This document shows positions 48,131 through 62,600 of a DNA stretch of 64,000 bases, piece after piece. Each line of letters begins with the position of its first letter. Within the stretch, counting starts at the first letter, position 1. Under the pieces are notes generated by a model. That model was not told where the DNA came from. It saw only the letters and a program-made list of their open reading frames with translations, and ran no database searches. The stretch comes from Ecdyonurus torrentis (Eukaryota; Arthropoda; Insecta; Ephemeroptera; Heptageniidae), in the NCBI GenBank assembly GCA_949318235.1, contig OX439129.1, forward strand, positions 2,976,001 through 3,040,000. Reading direction: 5' to 3'. A program made the translations under genes and the position numbers.

Positions 48131-51100
48131 AAACTTTTCATAAGACATTTCAAAGTGATACATTTTAGTTCAAACCGTAAGTCTGTAGCATTATTAGTTT
48201 CTGAGATATCATCAAAAATCGTTTTCAGAATCTGAAAAACACAATTTTTTTCGAATTTTTTTTTTTTTATTAATTTTGTTTCTAAAGGTGAATTTAGTAC
48301 TATAGAGCGTTTTGCATCACTTTATTTCAAAATCACAACTTCTCATCTCAATTAGAACTCGAGTTACAAACTTTTTATTTCTTCATATGGGCTACAATGC
48401 TATAGACATCGGTAAGAAAATTCGAAAATTCTCAAAAACTAAGAAAGTTTTAGTTTTAGCGACTAAAGTGTTATAAACTTTTCATAAGACATTTCAAGGT
48501 GATACATTTCAGTTCAAACCGTAAGTCTGTAGCATTATTAGTTTCTGAGATATCATCAAAAATCGTTTTCAGAAACTGAAAAACACAATTTTTTGGGAAA
48601 AATAAATTTTCTCAAATTTTTTTCTAGAGGTGAATTTAAAACTATAGAGCGTTTTTTATCACTTTATTTGAAAACCGCAACTTTCTATCTCAATTGGAAC
48701 TCGAGTTACAAACTTTTTTTTTCTTCATATGGGCTACAATGCTATAGACTTCGGTAAGAAAATACGAAAATTCTCAAAAACTGAGAAAGTTTTAATTTTT
48801 GCGACTTAAGTGTTATAAACTTTTCATAAGACATTTCAAAGTGATACATTTCAGTTCAAACCGTAAGTCTGTAGCATTATTAGTTTCTGAGATATCATCA
48901 AAAATCGTTTTCAGAATCTGAAAAACACAATTTTTTTCGAAAATTTTTTTTTCTCAATTTTGTTTCTAGAGGTTAATTAAGTACTATAGAGCGTTTTGCA
49001 TCACTTTATTTCAAAACCACAACTTTCCATCTCAATTAAAACTCGAGTTACAAACTTTTTTTTTCTTCATATGGGCTACAATGCTATAGACTTCGGTAAG
49101 AAAATTCAAAAATTCTCAAAAACTGAGAAAGTTTTAGTTTTTGCGACTTAAGTGTTATAAACTTTTCATAAGACATTTCAAAGTGATACATTTCAGTTCA
49201 AACCGTAAGTCTGTAGCATTATTAGTTTCTGAGATATCATCAAAAATCGTTTTCAGAATCTGAAAAACACAATTTTTTTCGAAAATTTTTTTTCTTAATT
49301 TTGTTTCTAGAGGTGAATTTAGTACTATAGAGCGTTTTGCATCACTTTATTTCAAAACCACAACTTTACATCTCAATTAAAACTCGAGTTAGAAACTTTT
49401 TTTTTCTTCATATGGGCTACAATGCTATAGACTTCGGTAAGAAAATACGAAAATTCTCAAAAACTGAGAAAGTTTTATTTTTTGCAATTTAAGTGTAATA
49501 AACTTTTCGTTAGACATTTCAAAGTGATACATTTCAGTTCAAACCGTAAGTCTGTAGCATTATAAGTTTCTGAGATATCATCAAAAATCGTTTTCAGAAT
49601 CTAAAAAACACAATTTTTTTTGAAAATTTTTTTTTCTCACTTTTTGTTTCTAGAGGTGAATTTAGTACTATAGAGCGTTTTGCATCACTTTATTTCAAAA
49701 CCACAACTTTACATCTCAATTAGAACTCGGGTTAAAAACTTTTTTTTTCTTCACATGGGCTACAATGCTATAGACTTCGGTAAGAAAATTCGAAAATTCT
49801 CAAATACTAAGAAAGTTTTAGTTTTTGCGACTAAAGTGTTATAAACTTTTCATACCACATTTCAAAGTGATACATTTCCGTTCAAACCGTAAGTCTGTAG
49901 CATTATTAGTTTCTGAGATATCATCAAAAATCGTTTTCAGAAACTGAAAAACACAATTTTTTTGGAAAAATTATTTTTCTCAAATTTGTTTCTAGAGGTG
50001 AATTTAAAACTATAGAGCGTTTTGCATCACTTTATTTCAAAACCGCAACTTTCTATCTCAATTGGAACTCGAGTTACAAACTTTTTTTTTCTTAATATGA
50101 GCTACAATGCTATAGACTTTAGTAAGAAAATACGAAAATTCTCAAAAACTGAGAAAGTTTTATTTTTTGCGACTTAAGTGTAATAAACTTTTCATAAGAC
50201 ATTTCAAAGTGATACATTTCAGTTCAAACCGTAAGTCTGTAGCATTATTAGTTTCTGAGATATCATGAAAAATCGTTTTCAGTAACTGAAAAACACAATT
50301 TTTTTCGAAAATTTTTTTTTCTCAATTTTGTTTCTAGAGGTGAATTTAGTACTATAGAGCGTTTTGCATCATTTTATTTCAAAACCACAACTTTACATCT
50401 CAGTTAGAACTCGAGTTACAAACTTTTTTTTTCTTCATATGGGCTACAATGCTATAGACTTCGGTAAGAAAATACGAAAATTCTCAAAAACTGAGAAAGT
50501 TTTATTTTTTGCGACTTAAGTGTGATAAACTTTTCATAAGACATTTCAAAGTGATACATTTCAGTTCAAACCGTAAGTCTGTAGCATTATTAGTTTCTGA
50601 GATATCATCAAAAATCGTTTTCAGAAACTGAAAAACACAATTTTTTTGAAAAAATTATTTTTCTCAAATTTGTTTCTAGAGGTGAATTTAAAACTATAGA
50701 GCGTTTTGCATCACTTTATTTCAAAACCGCAACTTTCTATCTCAATTGAAATTCGAGTTACAAACTTTTTTTTCTTCATATGGGCTACAATGCTATAGAC
50801 ATCGGTAAGAAAATTCGAAAATTCTCAAAAACTGAGAAAGTTTTATTTTTTGCGACTAAAGTGTTATAAACTTTTCATAAGACATTTCAAAGTGATACAT
50901 TTCAGTTCAAACCGTAGGTCTGTAGCAATATTAGTTTCTGAGATATCATCAAAAATCGTTTTCAGAAACTGAAAAACACAACTTTTTTTGAAAAATTATT
51001 TTTATCAAATTTGTTTCTAGAGGTGAATTTAAAACTATAGAGCGTTTTGCATCACTTTATTTCAAAACCGCAACTTTCTATCTCAATTGGAACTTGAGTT

Positions 51101-54100
51101 ACAAACTTTTTTTTTCTTCATATGGGCTACAATGCTATAGACTTCGGTAAGAAAATACGAAAATTCTCAAAAACTGAGAAAGTTTTTTTTTTTGCGACTA
51201 AAGTGTAATAAACTTTTCGTTAGACATTTCAAAGTGATACATTTCAGTTCAAACCGTAAGTCTGTAGCATTATTAGTTTCTGAGATATCATCAAAAATCG
51301 TTTTCAGAATCTGAAAAACACAATTTTTTTCAAACATTTTTTTTTTCTCAATTTTGTTTCTAGAGGTGAATTTAGTACTATAGAGCGTTTTGCATCACTT
51401 TATTTCAAAACCACAACTTTACATCTCAATTAGAACTCGAGTTACAAACTTTTTTTTTCTTTTTATGGGCTACAATGTTATAGACTTCGGTAAGAAAATT
51501 CAAAAATTCTCAAATACTAAGAAAGTTTTAGTTTTTGCGACTTAAGTGTTATAAACTTTTCATAAGACATTTTAAAGTGATACATTTCAGTTCAAACCGT
51601 AAGTCTGTAGCATTATTAGTTTCTGAGATATCATCAAAAATCGTTTTCAGAATCTGAAAAACACAATTTTTTTCGAAAATTTTTTTTTCTCAATTTTGTT
51701 TCTAGAGGTGAATTTAGTACTATAGAGCGTTTTGCATCATTTTATTTCAAAACCACAACTTTACATCTCAAATAGAACTCGAGTTACAAACTTTTTTTTT
51801 TTCATATGGGCTACAATGCTATAGACTTCGGTAAGAAAATACGAAAATTCTCAAAAACTGAGAAAGTTTTATTTTTTGCGACTAAAGTGTAATAAACTTT
51901 TCGTTAGACATTTCAAAGTGATACATTTCAGTTCAAACCGTAAGTCTGTAGCATTATTAGTTTCTGAGATATCATCAAAAATCGTTTTCAGAATCTGAAA
52001 AACACAATTTTTTTCAAACATTTTTTTTTTCTCAATTTTGTTTCTAGAGGTGAATTTAGTACTATAGAGCGTTTTGCATCACTTTATTTCAAAACCACAA
52101 CTTTCTATCTCAATTGGAGTTCGAGTTACAAACTTTTTTTTCTTTATATGGGCTACAATGCTATAGACTTCGGTAAGAAAATACGAAAATTCTCAAAAAC
52201 TGAGAAAGTTTTATTTTTTGCGACTAAAGTGTAATAAACTTTTCGTTAGACATTTCAAAGTGATACATTTCAGTTCAAACCGTAAGTCTGTAGCATTATT
52301 AGTTTCTGAGATATCATCAAAAAACGTTTTCAGAATCTGAAAAGCACAATTTTTTTCGAAATTTTTTTTTCTCAATTTTGTTTCTAGAGGTAAATTTAGT
52401 ACTATAGAGCGTTTTGCATCACTTTAATTCAAAACCGCAACTTTCTATCTCAATTGGAACTCGAGTTACAAACTTTTTTTTTCTTCATATGGGCTACAAT
52501 GCAATAGACTTTGGTAAGAAAATACGAAAATTCTCAAAAACTGAGAAAGTTTTATTTTTTGCGACTAAAGTGTAATAAACTTTTCGTTAGACATTTCAAA
52601 GTGATACATTTCAAATCAAACCGTAAGTCTGTAGCATTATTAGTTTCTGAGATATCATCAAAAATCGTTTTCAGAATCTGAAAAACACAATTTTTTTCAA
52701 ACATTTTTTTTTTCTCAATTTTGTTTCTAGAGGTGAATTTAGTACTATAGAGCGTTTTGCATCACTTTATTTCAAAACCACAACTTAACATCTCAATTAG
52801 AACTCGAGTTACAAACTTTTTTTTTCTTTTTATGGGCTACAATGTTATAGACTTCGTTAAGAAAATTCGAAAATTCTCAAATACTAAGAAAGTTTTAGTT
52901 CTTGCGACTTAATTGTTATAAACTTTTCATAAGACATTTTAAAGTGATACATTTCAGTTCAAACCGTAAGTCTGTAGCATTATTAGTTTTTGAGATATTA
53001 TCAAAAATCGTTTTCAGAAACTGAAAAACACAATTTTTTTGGAAAAATTATTTTTCTCAAGTTTGTTTCTAGAGGTGAATTTAAAAATATAGAGCGTTTT
53101 GCATCACTTCATTTCAAAACCGCAACTTTCTATCTCAATTGGAACTCGAGTTACAAACTTTTTTTTTTTCATATGGGCTACAATGCTATAGACTTCGGTA
53201 AGAAAATACGAAAATTCTCAAAAACTGAGAAAGATTTATTTTTTGCGACTAAAGTGTAATAAACTTTTCGTTAGACATTTCATAGTGATACATTTCAGTT
53301 CAAACCGTAAGTCTGTAGCATTATTAGTTTCTGAGATATCATCAAAAATCGTTTTCAGAATCTGAAAAACTCAATTTTTTTCGCAATATTTTTTTTCTCA
53401 ATTTTGTTTCTAGAGGTGAATTTAGTACTATAGAGCGTTTTGCATCACTTTATTTCAAAACCACAACTTTCCATCTCAATTAAAACTTGAGTTACACACT
53501 TTTTTTTATATGGGCTACAATGCTATAGATATTAGTAAGAAAATTCGAAAATTCTCAAAAACTGAGAAAGTTTTATTTTTTGCGACTAAAGTGTAATAAA
53601 CTTTTCGTTAGACATTTCAAAGTGATACATTTCAGTTCAAACCGTAAGTCTGTAGCATTATTAGTTTCTGAGATATCATCAAAAATCGTTTTCAGAATCT
53701 GAAAAACACAATTTTTTTCGAAAATTTTTTTCTTAATTTTGTTTCTAGAGGTGAATTTAGTACTATAGAGCGTTTTGCATCACTTTATTTCAAAACCACA
53801 ACTTTACATCTCAATTAAAACTCGAGTTAGAAACTTTTTTTTTCTTCATATGGGCTACAATGCTATAGACTTCGGTAAGAAAATACGAAAATTCTCAAAA
53901 ACTGAGAAAGTTTTATTTTTTGCAATTTAAGTGTAATAAACTTTTCGTTAGACATTTCAAAGTGATACATTTCAGTTCAAACCGTAAGTCTGTAGCATTA
54001 TAAGTTTCTGAGATATCATCAAAAATCGTTTTCAGAATCTGAAAAACACAATTTTTTTCGAAAATTTTTTTTTCTCAGTTTTTGTTTCTAGAGGTGAATT

Positions 54101-56679
54101 TAGTACTATAGAGCGTTTTGCATCACTTTATTTCAAAACCACAACTTTACATCTCAATTAGAACTCGGGTTAAAAACTTTTTTTTTCTTCACATGGGCTA
54201 CAATGCTATAGACTTCGGTAAGAAAATTCGAAAATTCTCAAATACTAAGAAAGTTTTAGTTTTTGCGACTAAAGTGTTATAAACTTTTCATACCACATTT
54301 CAAAGTGATACATTTCCGTTCAAACCGTAAGTCTGTAGCATTATTAGTTTCTGAGATATCATCAAAAATCGTTTTCAGAAACTGAAAAACACAATTTTTT
54401 TGGAAAAATTATTTTTCTCAAATTTGTTTCTAGAGGTGAATTTAAAACTATAGAGCGTTTTGCATCACTTTATTTCAAAACCGCAACTTTCTATCTCAAT
54501 TGGAACTCGAGTTACAAACTTTTTTTTTCTTCATATGAGCTACAATGCTATAGACTTTGGTAAGAAAATACGAAAATTCTCAAAAACTGAGAAAGTTTTA
54601 TTTTTTGCGACTTAAGTGTAATAAACTTTTCATAAGACATTTCAAAGTTATACATTTCAGTTCAAACCGTAAGTCTGTAGCATTATTAGTTTCTGAGATA
54701 TCATGAAAAATCGTTTTCAGAAACTGAAAAACACAATTTTTTTCGAAAATTTTTTTTTCTCAATTTTGTTTCTAGAGGTGAATTTAGTACTATAGAGCGT
54801 TTTGCATCATTTTATTTCAAAACCACAACTTTACATCTCAGTTAGAACTCGAGTTACAAACTTTTTTTTTCTTCATATTGGCTACAATGCTATAGACTTC
54901 GGTAAGAAAATACGAAAATTCTCAAAAACTGAGAAAGTTTTATTTTTTGCGACTTAAGTGAGATAAACTTTTCATAAGACATTTCAAAGTGATACATTTC
55001 AGTTCAAACCGTAAGTCTGTAGCATTATTAGTTTCTGAGATATCATCAAAAATCGTTTTCAGAAACTGAAAAACACAATTTTTTTGAAAAAATTATTTTT
55101 CTCAAATTTGTTTCTAGAGGTGAATTTAAAACTATAGAGCGTTTTGCATCACTTTATTTCAAAACCGCAACTTTCTATCTCAATTGAAACTCGAGTTACA
55201 AACTTTTTTTTTCTTCATATGGGCTACAATGCTATAGACATCGGTAAGAAAATTCGAAAATTCTCAAAAACTAAGAAAGTTTTAGTTTTTGCGACTAAAG
55301 TGTTATAAACTTTTCATAAGACATTTCAAAGTGATACATTTCAGTTCAAACCGTAAGTCTGTAGCATTATTAGTTTCTGAGATATCATCAAAAATCATTT
55401 TCAGAATCTGAAAAACACAATTTTTTTCGAATTTTTATTTTCTCAATTTTGTTTCTAGAGGTAAATTTAGTACTATTACTATAGAGCGTTTTGCATCACT
55501 TTATTTCAAAACCGCAACTTTCTATCTCAATTGTAACTCGAGTTACAAACTTTTTTTTTCTTCATATGGGCTACAATGCTATAGACTTTGGTAAGAAAAT
55601 ACGAAAATTCTCAAAAACTGAGAAAGTTTTATTTTTTGCGACTTAAGTGTAATAAACTTTTCATACGACATTTCAAAGTGATACATTTCAGTTCAAACCG
55701 TAAGTCTGTAGCATTATTAGTTTCTGAGATATCATGAAAAATCGTTTCAGAAACTGAAAAACACAATTTTTTTGAAAAAATTATTTATCTCAAATTTGTT
55801 TCTAGAGCTGAATTTAAAACTATAGAGCGTTTTGCATCACTTTATTTCAAAACCGCAACTTTCTATCTCAATTGGAACTCGAGTTACAAACTTTTTTTTT
55901 CTTCATATGGGCTACAATGCTATAGACTTCGTTAAGAAAATTCGAAAATTCTCAAATACTAAGAAAGTTTTAGTTTTTGCGACTAAAGTGTTATAAACTT
56001 TTCAAAAGACATTTCAAAGTGATACATTTCAGTTCAAACCGTAAGTCTGTAGCATTATTAGTTTCTGAGATATCATCAAAAATTGTTTTCAGAAACTGAA
56101 AAACACAATTTTTTTGAAAAAATTATTTTTCTTAAATTTGTTTCTAGAGGTGAATTTAAAACTATAGAGCGTTTTGCATTTATTTATTTTAAAACCGCAA
56201 CTTTCTATCTCAATTGGAACTCGAGTTACAAACTTTTTTTTTCTTCATATGGACTACAATGCTATAGACTTCGGTAAGAAAATACGAAAATTCTCAAAAA
56301 CTGAGAAAGTTTTATTTTTTGCAACTAAAGTGTAATAAACTTTTTGTTAGACATTTCAAAGTGATACATTTTAGTTCAAACCGTAAGTCTGTAACATTAT
56401 TAGTTTCTGAGATATCATCAAAAATCGTTTTCAGAATCTGAAAAACACAATTTTTTTCAAACATTTTTTTTTTCTCAATTTTGTTTCTAGAGGTGAATTT
56501 AGTACTATAGAGCGTTTTGCATCACTTTATTTCAAAACCACAACTTTACATCTCAATTAGAACTCGAGTTACAAACTTTTTTTTTCTTTTTATGGGCTAC
56601 AATGTTATAGACTTCGGTAAGAAAATTCAAAAATTCTCAAATACTAAGAAAGTTTTAGTTTTTGCGACTTAAGTGTTAT
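48131..56679 (-). repeat. 8,549-bp satellite B superunit, copy 1
   Basis: About 25 dimers (25 x 342 = 8,550). It is repeated directly by 56,680-64,000. Landmarks are shared at a constant 8,549-bp offset: TAATTTTGTTTCTAAAGGTG at 48,271 and 56,820, the open frame at 52,990 and 61,539, and the AAAATCATTTTCAG variant at 55,391 and 63,940. The left limit lies near 48,131: before it copy 1 reads AAAGTGTAAT, and the base run before copy 2 reads TAAGTGTTAT. Confidence 0.9.
49170..55288 (-). repeat. Nested 4,438-bp-offset repeat inside the superunit
   Basis: About 49,170-50,850 recurs at about 53,608-55,288, offset 4,438 bp (13 dimers). Both copies contain CTCGAGTTAGAAACTT (49,383 and 53,821), AACTCGGGTTAAAAAC (49,724 and 54,162), CTTCACATGGGC and CATTTCCGTTCAAACC. 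The same pair is present again in copy 2 of the superunit, so this duplication predates the 8,549-bp one. Confidence 0.8.
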
Positions 56680-59600
56680 AAACTTTTCATAAGACATTTC
56701 AAAGTGATACATTTTAGTTCAAACCGTAAGTCTGTAGCATTATTAGTTTCTGAGATATCATCAAAAATCGTTTTCAGAATCTGAAAAACACAATTTTTTT
56801 CGAATTTTTTTTTTTTTATTAATTTTGTTTCTAAAGGTGAATTTAGTACTATAGAGCGTTTTGCATCACTTTATTTCAAAATCACAACTTCTCATCTCAA
56901 TTAGAACTCGAGTTACAAACTTTTTATTTCTTCATATGGGCTACAATGCTATAGACATCGGTAAGAAAATTCGAAAATTCTCAAAAACTAAGAAAGTTTT
57001 AGTTTTAGCGACTAAAGTGTTATAAACTTTTCATAAGACATTTCAAGGTGATACATTTCAGTTCAAACCGTAAGTCTGTAGCATTATTAGTTTCTGAGAT
57101 ATCATCAAAAATCGTTTTCAGAAACTGAAAAACACAATTTTTTGGGAAAAATAAATTTTCTCAAATTTTTTTCTAGAGGTGAATTTAAAACTATAGAGCG
57201 TTTTTTATCACTTTATTTGAAAACCGCAACTTTCTATCTCAATTGGAACTCGAGTTACAAACTTTTTTTTTCTTCATATGGGCTACAATGCTATAGACTT
57301 CGGTAAGAAAATACGAAAATTCTCAAAAACTGAGAAAGTTTTAATTTTTGCGACTTAAGTGTTATAAACTTTTCATAAGACATTTCAAAGTGATACATTT
57401 CAGTTCAAACCGTAAGTCTGTAGCATTATTAGTTTCTGAGATATCATCAAAAATCGTTTTCAGAATCTGAAAAACACAATTTTTTTCGAAAATTTTTTTT
57501 TCTCAATTTTGTTTCTAGAGGTTAATTAAGTACTATAGAGCGTTTTGCATCACTTTATTTCAAAACCACAACTTTCCATCTCAATTAAAACTCGAGTTAC
57601 AAACTTTTTTTTTCTTCATATGGGCTACAATGCTATAGACTTCGGTAAGAAAATTCAAAAATTCTCAAAAACTGAGAAAGTTTTAGTTTTTGCGACTTAA
57701 GTGTTATAAACTTTTCATAAGACATTTCAAAGTGATACATTTCAGTTCAAACCGTAAGTCTGTAGCATTATTAGTTTCTGAGATATCATCAAAAATCGTT
57801 TTCAGAATCTGAAAAACACAATTTTTTTCGAAAATTTTTTTTCTTAATTTTGTTTCTAGAGGTGAATTTAGTACTATAGAGCGTTTTGCATCACTTTATT
57901 TCAAAACCACAACTTTACATCTCAATTAAAACTCGAGTTAGAAACTTTTTTTTTCTTCATATGGGCTACAATGCTATAGACTTCGGTAAGAAAATACGAA
58001 AATTCTCAAAAACTGAGAAAGTTTTATTTTTTGCAATTTAAGTGTAATAAACTTTTCGTTAGACATTTCAAAGTGATACATTTCAGTTCAAACCGTAAGT
58101 CTGTAGCATTATAAGTTTCTGAGATATCATCAAAAATCGTTTTCAGAATCTAAAAAACACAATTTTTTTTGAAAATTTTTTTTTCTCACTTTTTGTTTCT
58201 AGAGGTGAATTTAGTACTATAGAGCGTTTTGCATCACTTTATTTCAAAACCACAACTTTACATCTCAATTAGAACTCGGGTTAAAAACTTTTTTTTTCTT
58301 CACATGGGCTACAATGCTATAGACTTCGGTAAGAAAATTCGAAAATTCTCAAATACTAAGAAAGTTTTAGTTTTTGCGACTAAAGTGTTATAAACTTTTC
58401 ATACCACATTTCAAAGTGATACATTTCCGTTCAAACCGTAAGTCTGTAGCATTATTAGTTTCTGAGATATCATCAAAAATCGTTTTCAGAAACTGAAAAA
58501 CACAATTTTTTTGGAAAAATTATTTTTCTCAAATTTGTTTCTAGAGGTGAATTTAAAACTATAGAGCGTTTTGCATCACTTTATTTCAAAACCGCAACTT
58601 TCTATCTCAATTGGAACTCGAGTTACAAACTTTTTTTTTCTTAATATGAGCTACAATGCTATAGACTTTAGTAAGAAAATACGAAAATTCTCAAAAACTG
58701 AGAAAGTTTTATTTTTTGCGACTTAAGTGTAATAAACTTTTCATAAGACATTTCAAAGTGATACATTTCAGTTCAAACCGTAAGTCTGTAGCATTATTAG
58801 TTTCTGAGATATCATGAAAAATCGTTTTCAGTAACTGAAAAACACAATTTTTTTCGAAAATTTTTTTTTCTCAATTTTGTTTCTAGAGGTGAATTTAGTA
58901 CTATAGAGCGTTTTGCATCATTTTATTTCAAAACCACAACTTTACATCTCAGTTAGAACTCGAGTTACAAACTTTTTTTTTCTTCATATGGGCTACAATG
59001 CTATAGACTTCGGTAAGAAAATACGAAAATTCTCAAAAACTGAGAAAGTTTTATTTTTTGCGACTTAAGTGTGATAAACTTTTCATAAGACATTTCAAAG
59101 TGATACATTTCAGTTCAAACCGTAAGTCTGTAGCATTATTAGTTTCTGAGATATCATCAAAAATCGTTTTCAGAAACTGAAAAACACAATTTTTTTGAAA
59201 AAATTATTTTTCTCAAATTTGTTTCTAGAGGTGAATTTAAAACTATAGAGCGTTTTGCATCACTTTATTTCAAAACCGCAACTTTCTATCTCAATTGAAA
59301 TTCGAGTTACAAACTTTTTTTTCTTCATATGGGCTACAATGCTATAGACATCGGTAAGAAAATTCGAAAATTCTCAAAAACTGAGAAAGTTTTATTTTTT
59401 GCGACTAAAGTGTTATAAACTTTTCATAAGACATTTCAAAGTGATACATTTCAGTTCAAACCGTAGGTCTGTAGCAATATTAGTTTCTGAGATATCATCA
59501 AAAATCGTTTTCAGAAACTGAAAAACACAACTTTTTTTGAAAAATTATTTTTATCAAATTTGTTTCTAGAGGTGAATTTAAAACTATAGAGCGTTTTGCA

Positions 59601-62600
59601 TCACTTTATTTCAAAACCGCAACTTTCTATCTCAATTGGAACTTGAGTTACAAACTTTTTTTTTCTTCATATGGGCTACAATGCTATAGACTTCGGTAAG
59701 AAAATACGAAAATTCTCAAAAACTGAGAAAGTTTTTTTTTTTGCGACTAAAGTGTAATAAACTTTTCGTTAGACATTTCAAAGTGATACATTTCAGTTCA
59801 AACCGTAAGTCTGTAGCATTATTAGTTTCTGAGATATCATCAAAAATCGTTTTCAGAATCTGAAAAACACAATTTTTTTCAAACATTTTTTTTTTCTCAA
59901 TTTTGTTTCTAGAGGTGAATTTAGTACTATAGAGCGTTTTGCATCACTTTATTTCAAAACCACAACTTTACATCTCAATTAGAACTCGAGTTACAAACTT
60001 TTTTTTTCTTTTTATGGGCTACAATGTTATAGACTTCGGTAAGAAAATTCAAAAATTCTCAAATACTAAGAAAGTTTTAGTTTTTGCGACTTAAGTGTTA
60101 TAAACTTTTCATAAGACATTTTAAAGTGATACATTTCAGTTCAAACCGTAAGTCTGTAGCATTATTAGTTTCTGAGATATCATCAAAAATCGTTTTCAGA
60201 ATCTGAAAAACACAATTTTTTTCGAAAATTTTTTTTTCTCAATTTTGTTTCTAGAGGTGAATTTAGTACTATAGAGCGTTTTGCATCATTTTATTTCAAA
60301 ACCACAACTTTACATCTCAAATAGAACTCGAGTTACAAACTTTTTTTTTTTCATATGGGCTACAATGCTATAGACTTCGGTAAGAAAATACGAAAATTCT
60401 CAAAAACTGAGAAAGTTTTATTTTTTGCGACTAAAGTGTAATAAACTTTTCGTTAGACATTTCAAAGTGATACATTTCAGTTCAAACCGTAAGTCTGTAG
60501 CATTATTAGTTTCTGAGATATCATCAAAAATCGTTTTCAGAATCTGAAAAACACAATTTTTTTCAAACATTTTTTTTTTCTCAATTTTGTTTCTAGAGGT
60601 GAATTTAGTACTATAGAGCGTTTTGCATCACTTTATTTCAAAACCACAACTTTCTATCTCAATTGGAGTTCGAGTTACAAACTTTTTTTTCTTTATATGG
60701 GCTACAATGCTATAGACTTCGGTAAGAAAATACGAAAATTCTCAAAAACTGAGAAAGTTTTATTTTTTGCGACTAAAGTGTAATAAACTTTTCGTTAGAC
60801 ATTTCAAAGTGATACATTTCAGTTCAAACCGTAAGTCTGTAGCATTATTAGTTTCTGAGATATCATCAAAAAACGTTTTCAGAATCTGAAAAGCACAATT
60901 TTTTTCGAAATTTTTTTTTCTCAATTTTGTTTCTAGAGGTAAATTTAGTACTATAGAGCGTTTTGCATCACTTTAATTCAAAACCGCAACTTTCTATCTC
61001 AATTGGAACTCGAGTTACAAACTTTTTTTTTCTTCAAATGGGCTACAATGCAATAGACTTTGGTAAGAAAATACGAAAATTCTCAAAAACTGAGAAAGTT
61101 TTATTTTTTGCGACTAAAGTGTAATAAACTTTTCGTTAGACATTTCAAAGTGATACATTTCAAATCAAACCGTAAGTCTGTAGCATTATTAGTTTCTGAG
61201 ATATCATCAAAAATCGTTTTCAGAATCTGAAAAACACAATTTTTTTCAAACATTTTTTTTTTCTCAATTTTGTTTCTAGAGGTGAATTTAGTACTATAGA
61301 GCGTTTTGCATCACTTTATTTCAAAACCACAACTTAACATCTCAATTAGAACTCGAGTTACAAACTTTTTTTTTCTTTTTATGGGCTACAATGTTATAGA
61401 CTTCGTTAAGAAAATTCGAAAATTCTCAAATACTAAGAAAGTTTTAGTTCTTGCGACTTAATTGTTATAAACTTTTCATAAGACATTTTAAAGTGATACA
61501 TTTCAGTTCAAACCGTAAGTCTGTAGCATTATTAGTTTTTGAGATATTATCAAAAATCGTTTTCAGAAACTGAAAAACACAATTTTTTTGGAAAAATTAT
61601 TTTTCTCAAGTTTGTTTCTAGAGGTGAATTTAAAACTATAGAGCGTTTTGCATCACTTCATTTCAAAACCGCAACTTTCTATCTCAATTGGAACTCGAGT
61701 TACAAACTTTTTTTTTTTCATATGGGCTACAATGCTATAGACTTCGGTAAGAAAATACGAAAATTCTCAAAAACTGAGAAAGATTTATTTTTTGCGACTA
61801 AAGTGTAATAAACTTTTCGTTAGACATTTCATAGTGATACATTTCAGTTCAAACCGTAAGTCTGTAGCATTATTAGTTTCTGAGATATCATCAAAAATCG
61901 TTTTCAGAATCTGAAAAACTCAATTTTTTTCGCAATATTTTTTTTCTCAATTTTGTTTCTAGAGGTGAATTTAGTACTATAGAGCGTTTTGCATCACTTT
62001 ATTTCAAAACCACAACTTTCCATCTCAATTAAAACTTGAGTTACACACTTTTTTTTATATGGGCTACAATGCTATAGATATTAGTAAGAAAATTCGAAAA
62101 TTCTCAAAAACTGAGAAAGTTTTATTTTTTGCGACTAAAGTGTAATAAACTTTTCGTTAGACATTTCAAAGTGATACATTTCAGTTCAAACCGTAAGTCT
62201 GTAGCATTATTAGTTTCTGAGATATCATCAAAAATCGTTTTCAGAATCTGAAAAACACAATTTTTTTCGAAAATTTTTTTCTTAATTTTGTTTCTAGAGG
62301 TGAATTTAGTACTATAGAGCGTTTTGCATCACTTTATTTCAAAACCACAACTTTACATCTCAATTAAAACTCGAGTTAGAAACTTTTTTTTTCTTCATAT
62401 GGGCTACAATGCTATAGACTTCGGTAAGAAAATACGAAAATTCTCAAAAACTGAGAAAGTTTTATTTTTTGCAATTTAAGTGTAATAAACTTTTCGTTAG
62501 ACATTTCAAAGTGATACATTTCAGTTCAAACCGTAAGTCTGTAGCATTATAAGTTTCTGAGATATCATCAAAAATCGTTTTCAGAATCTGAAAAACACAA

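Noticed and set aside
24292..61808. 64-89 codon frames in satellite B (24,292; 39,825; 52,990; 56,083; 61,539)
   Set aside because: They occur only where chance substitutions remove a stop from the repeat. Most B units have the frame broken, so coding constraint is absent.
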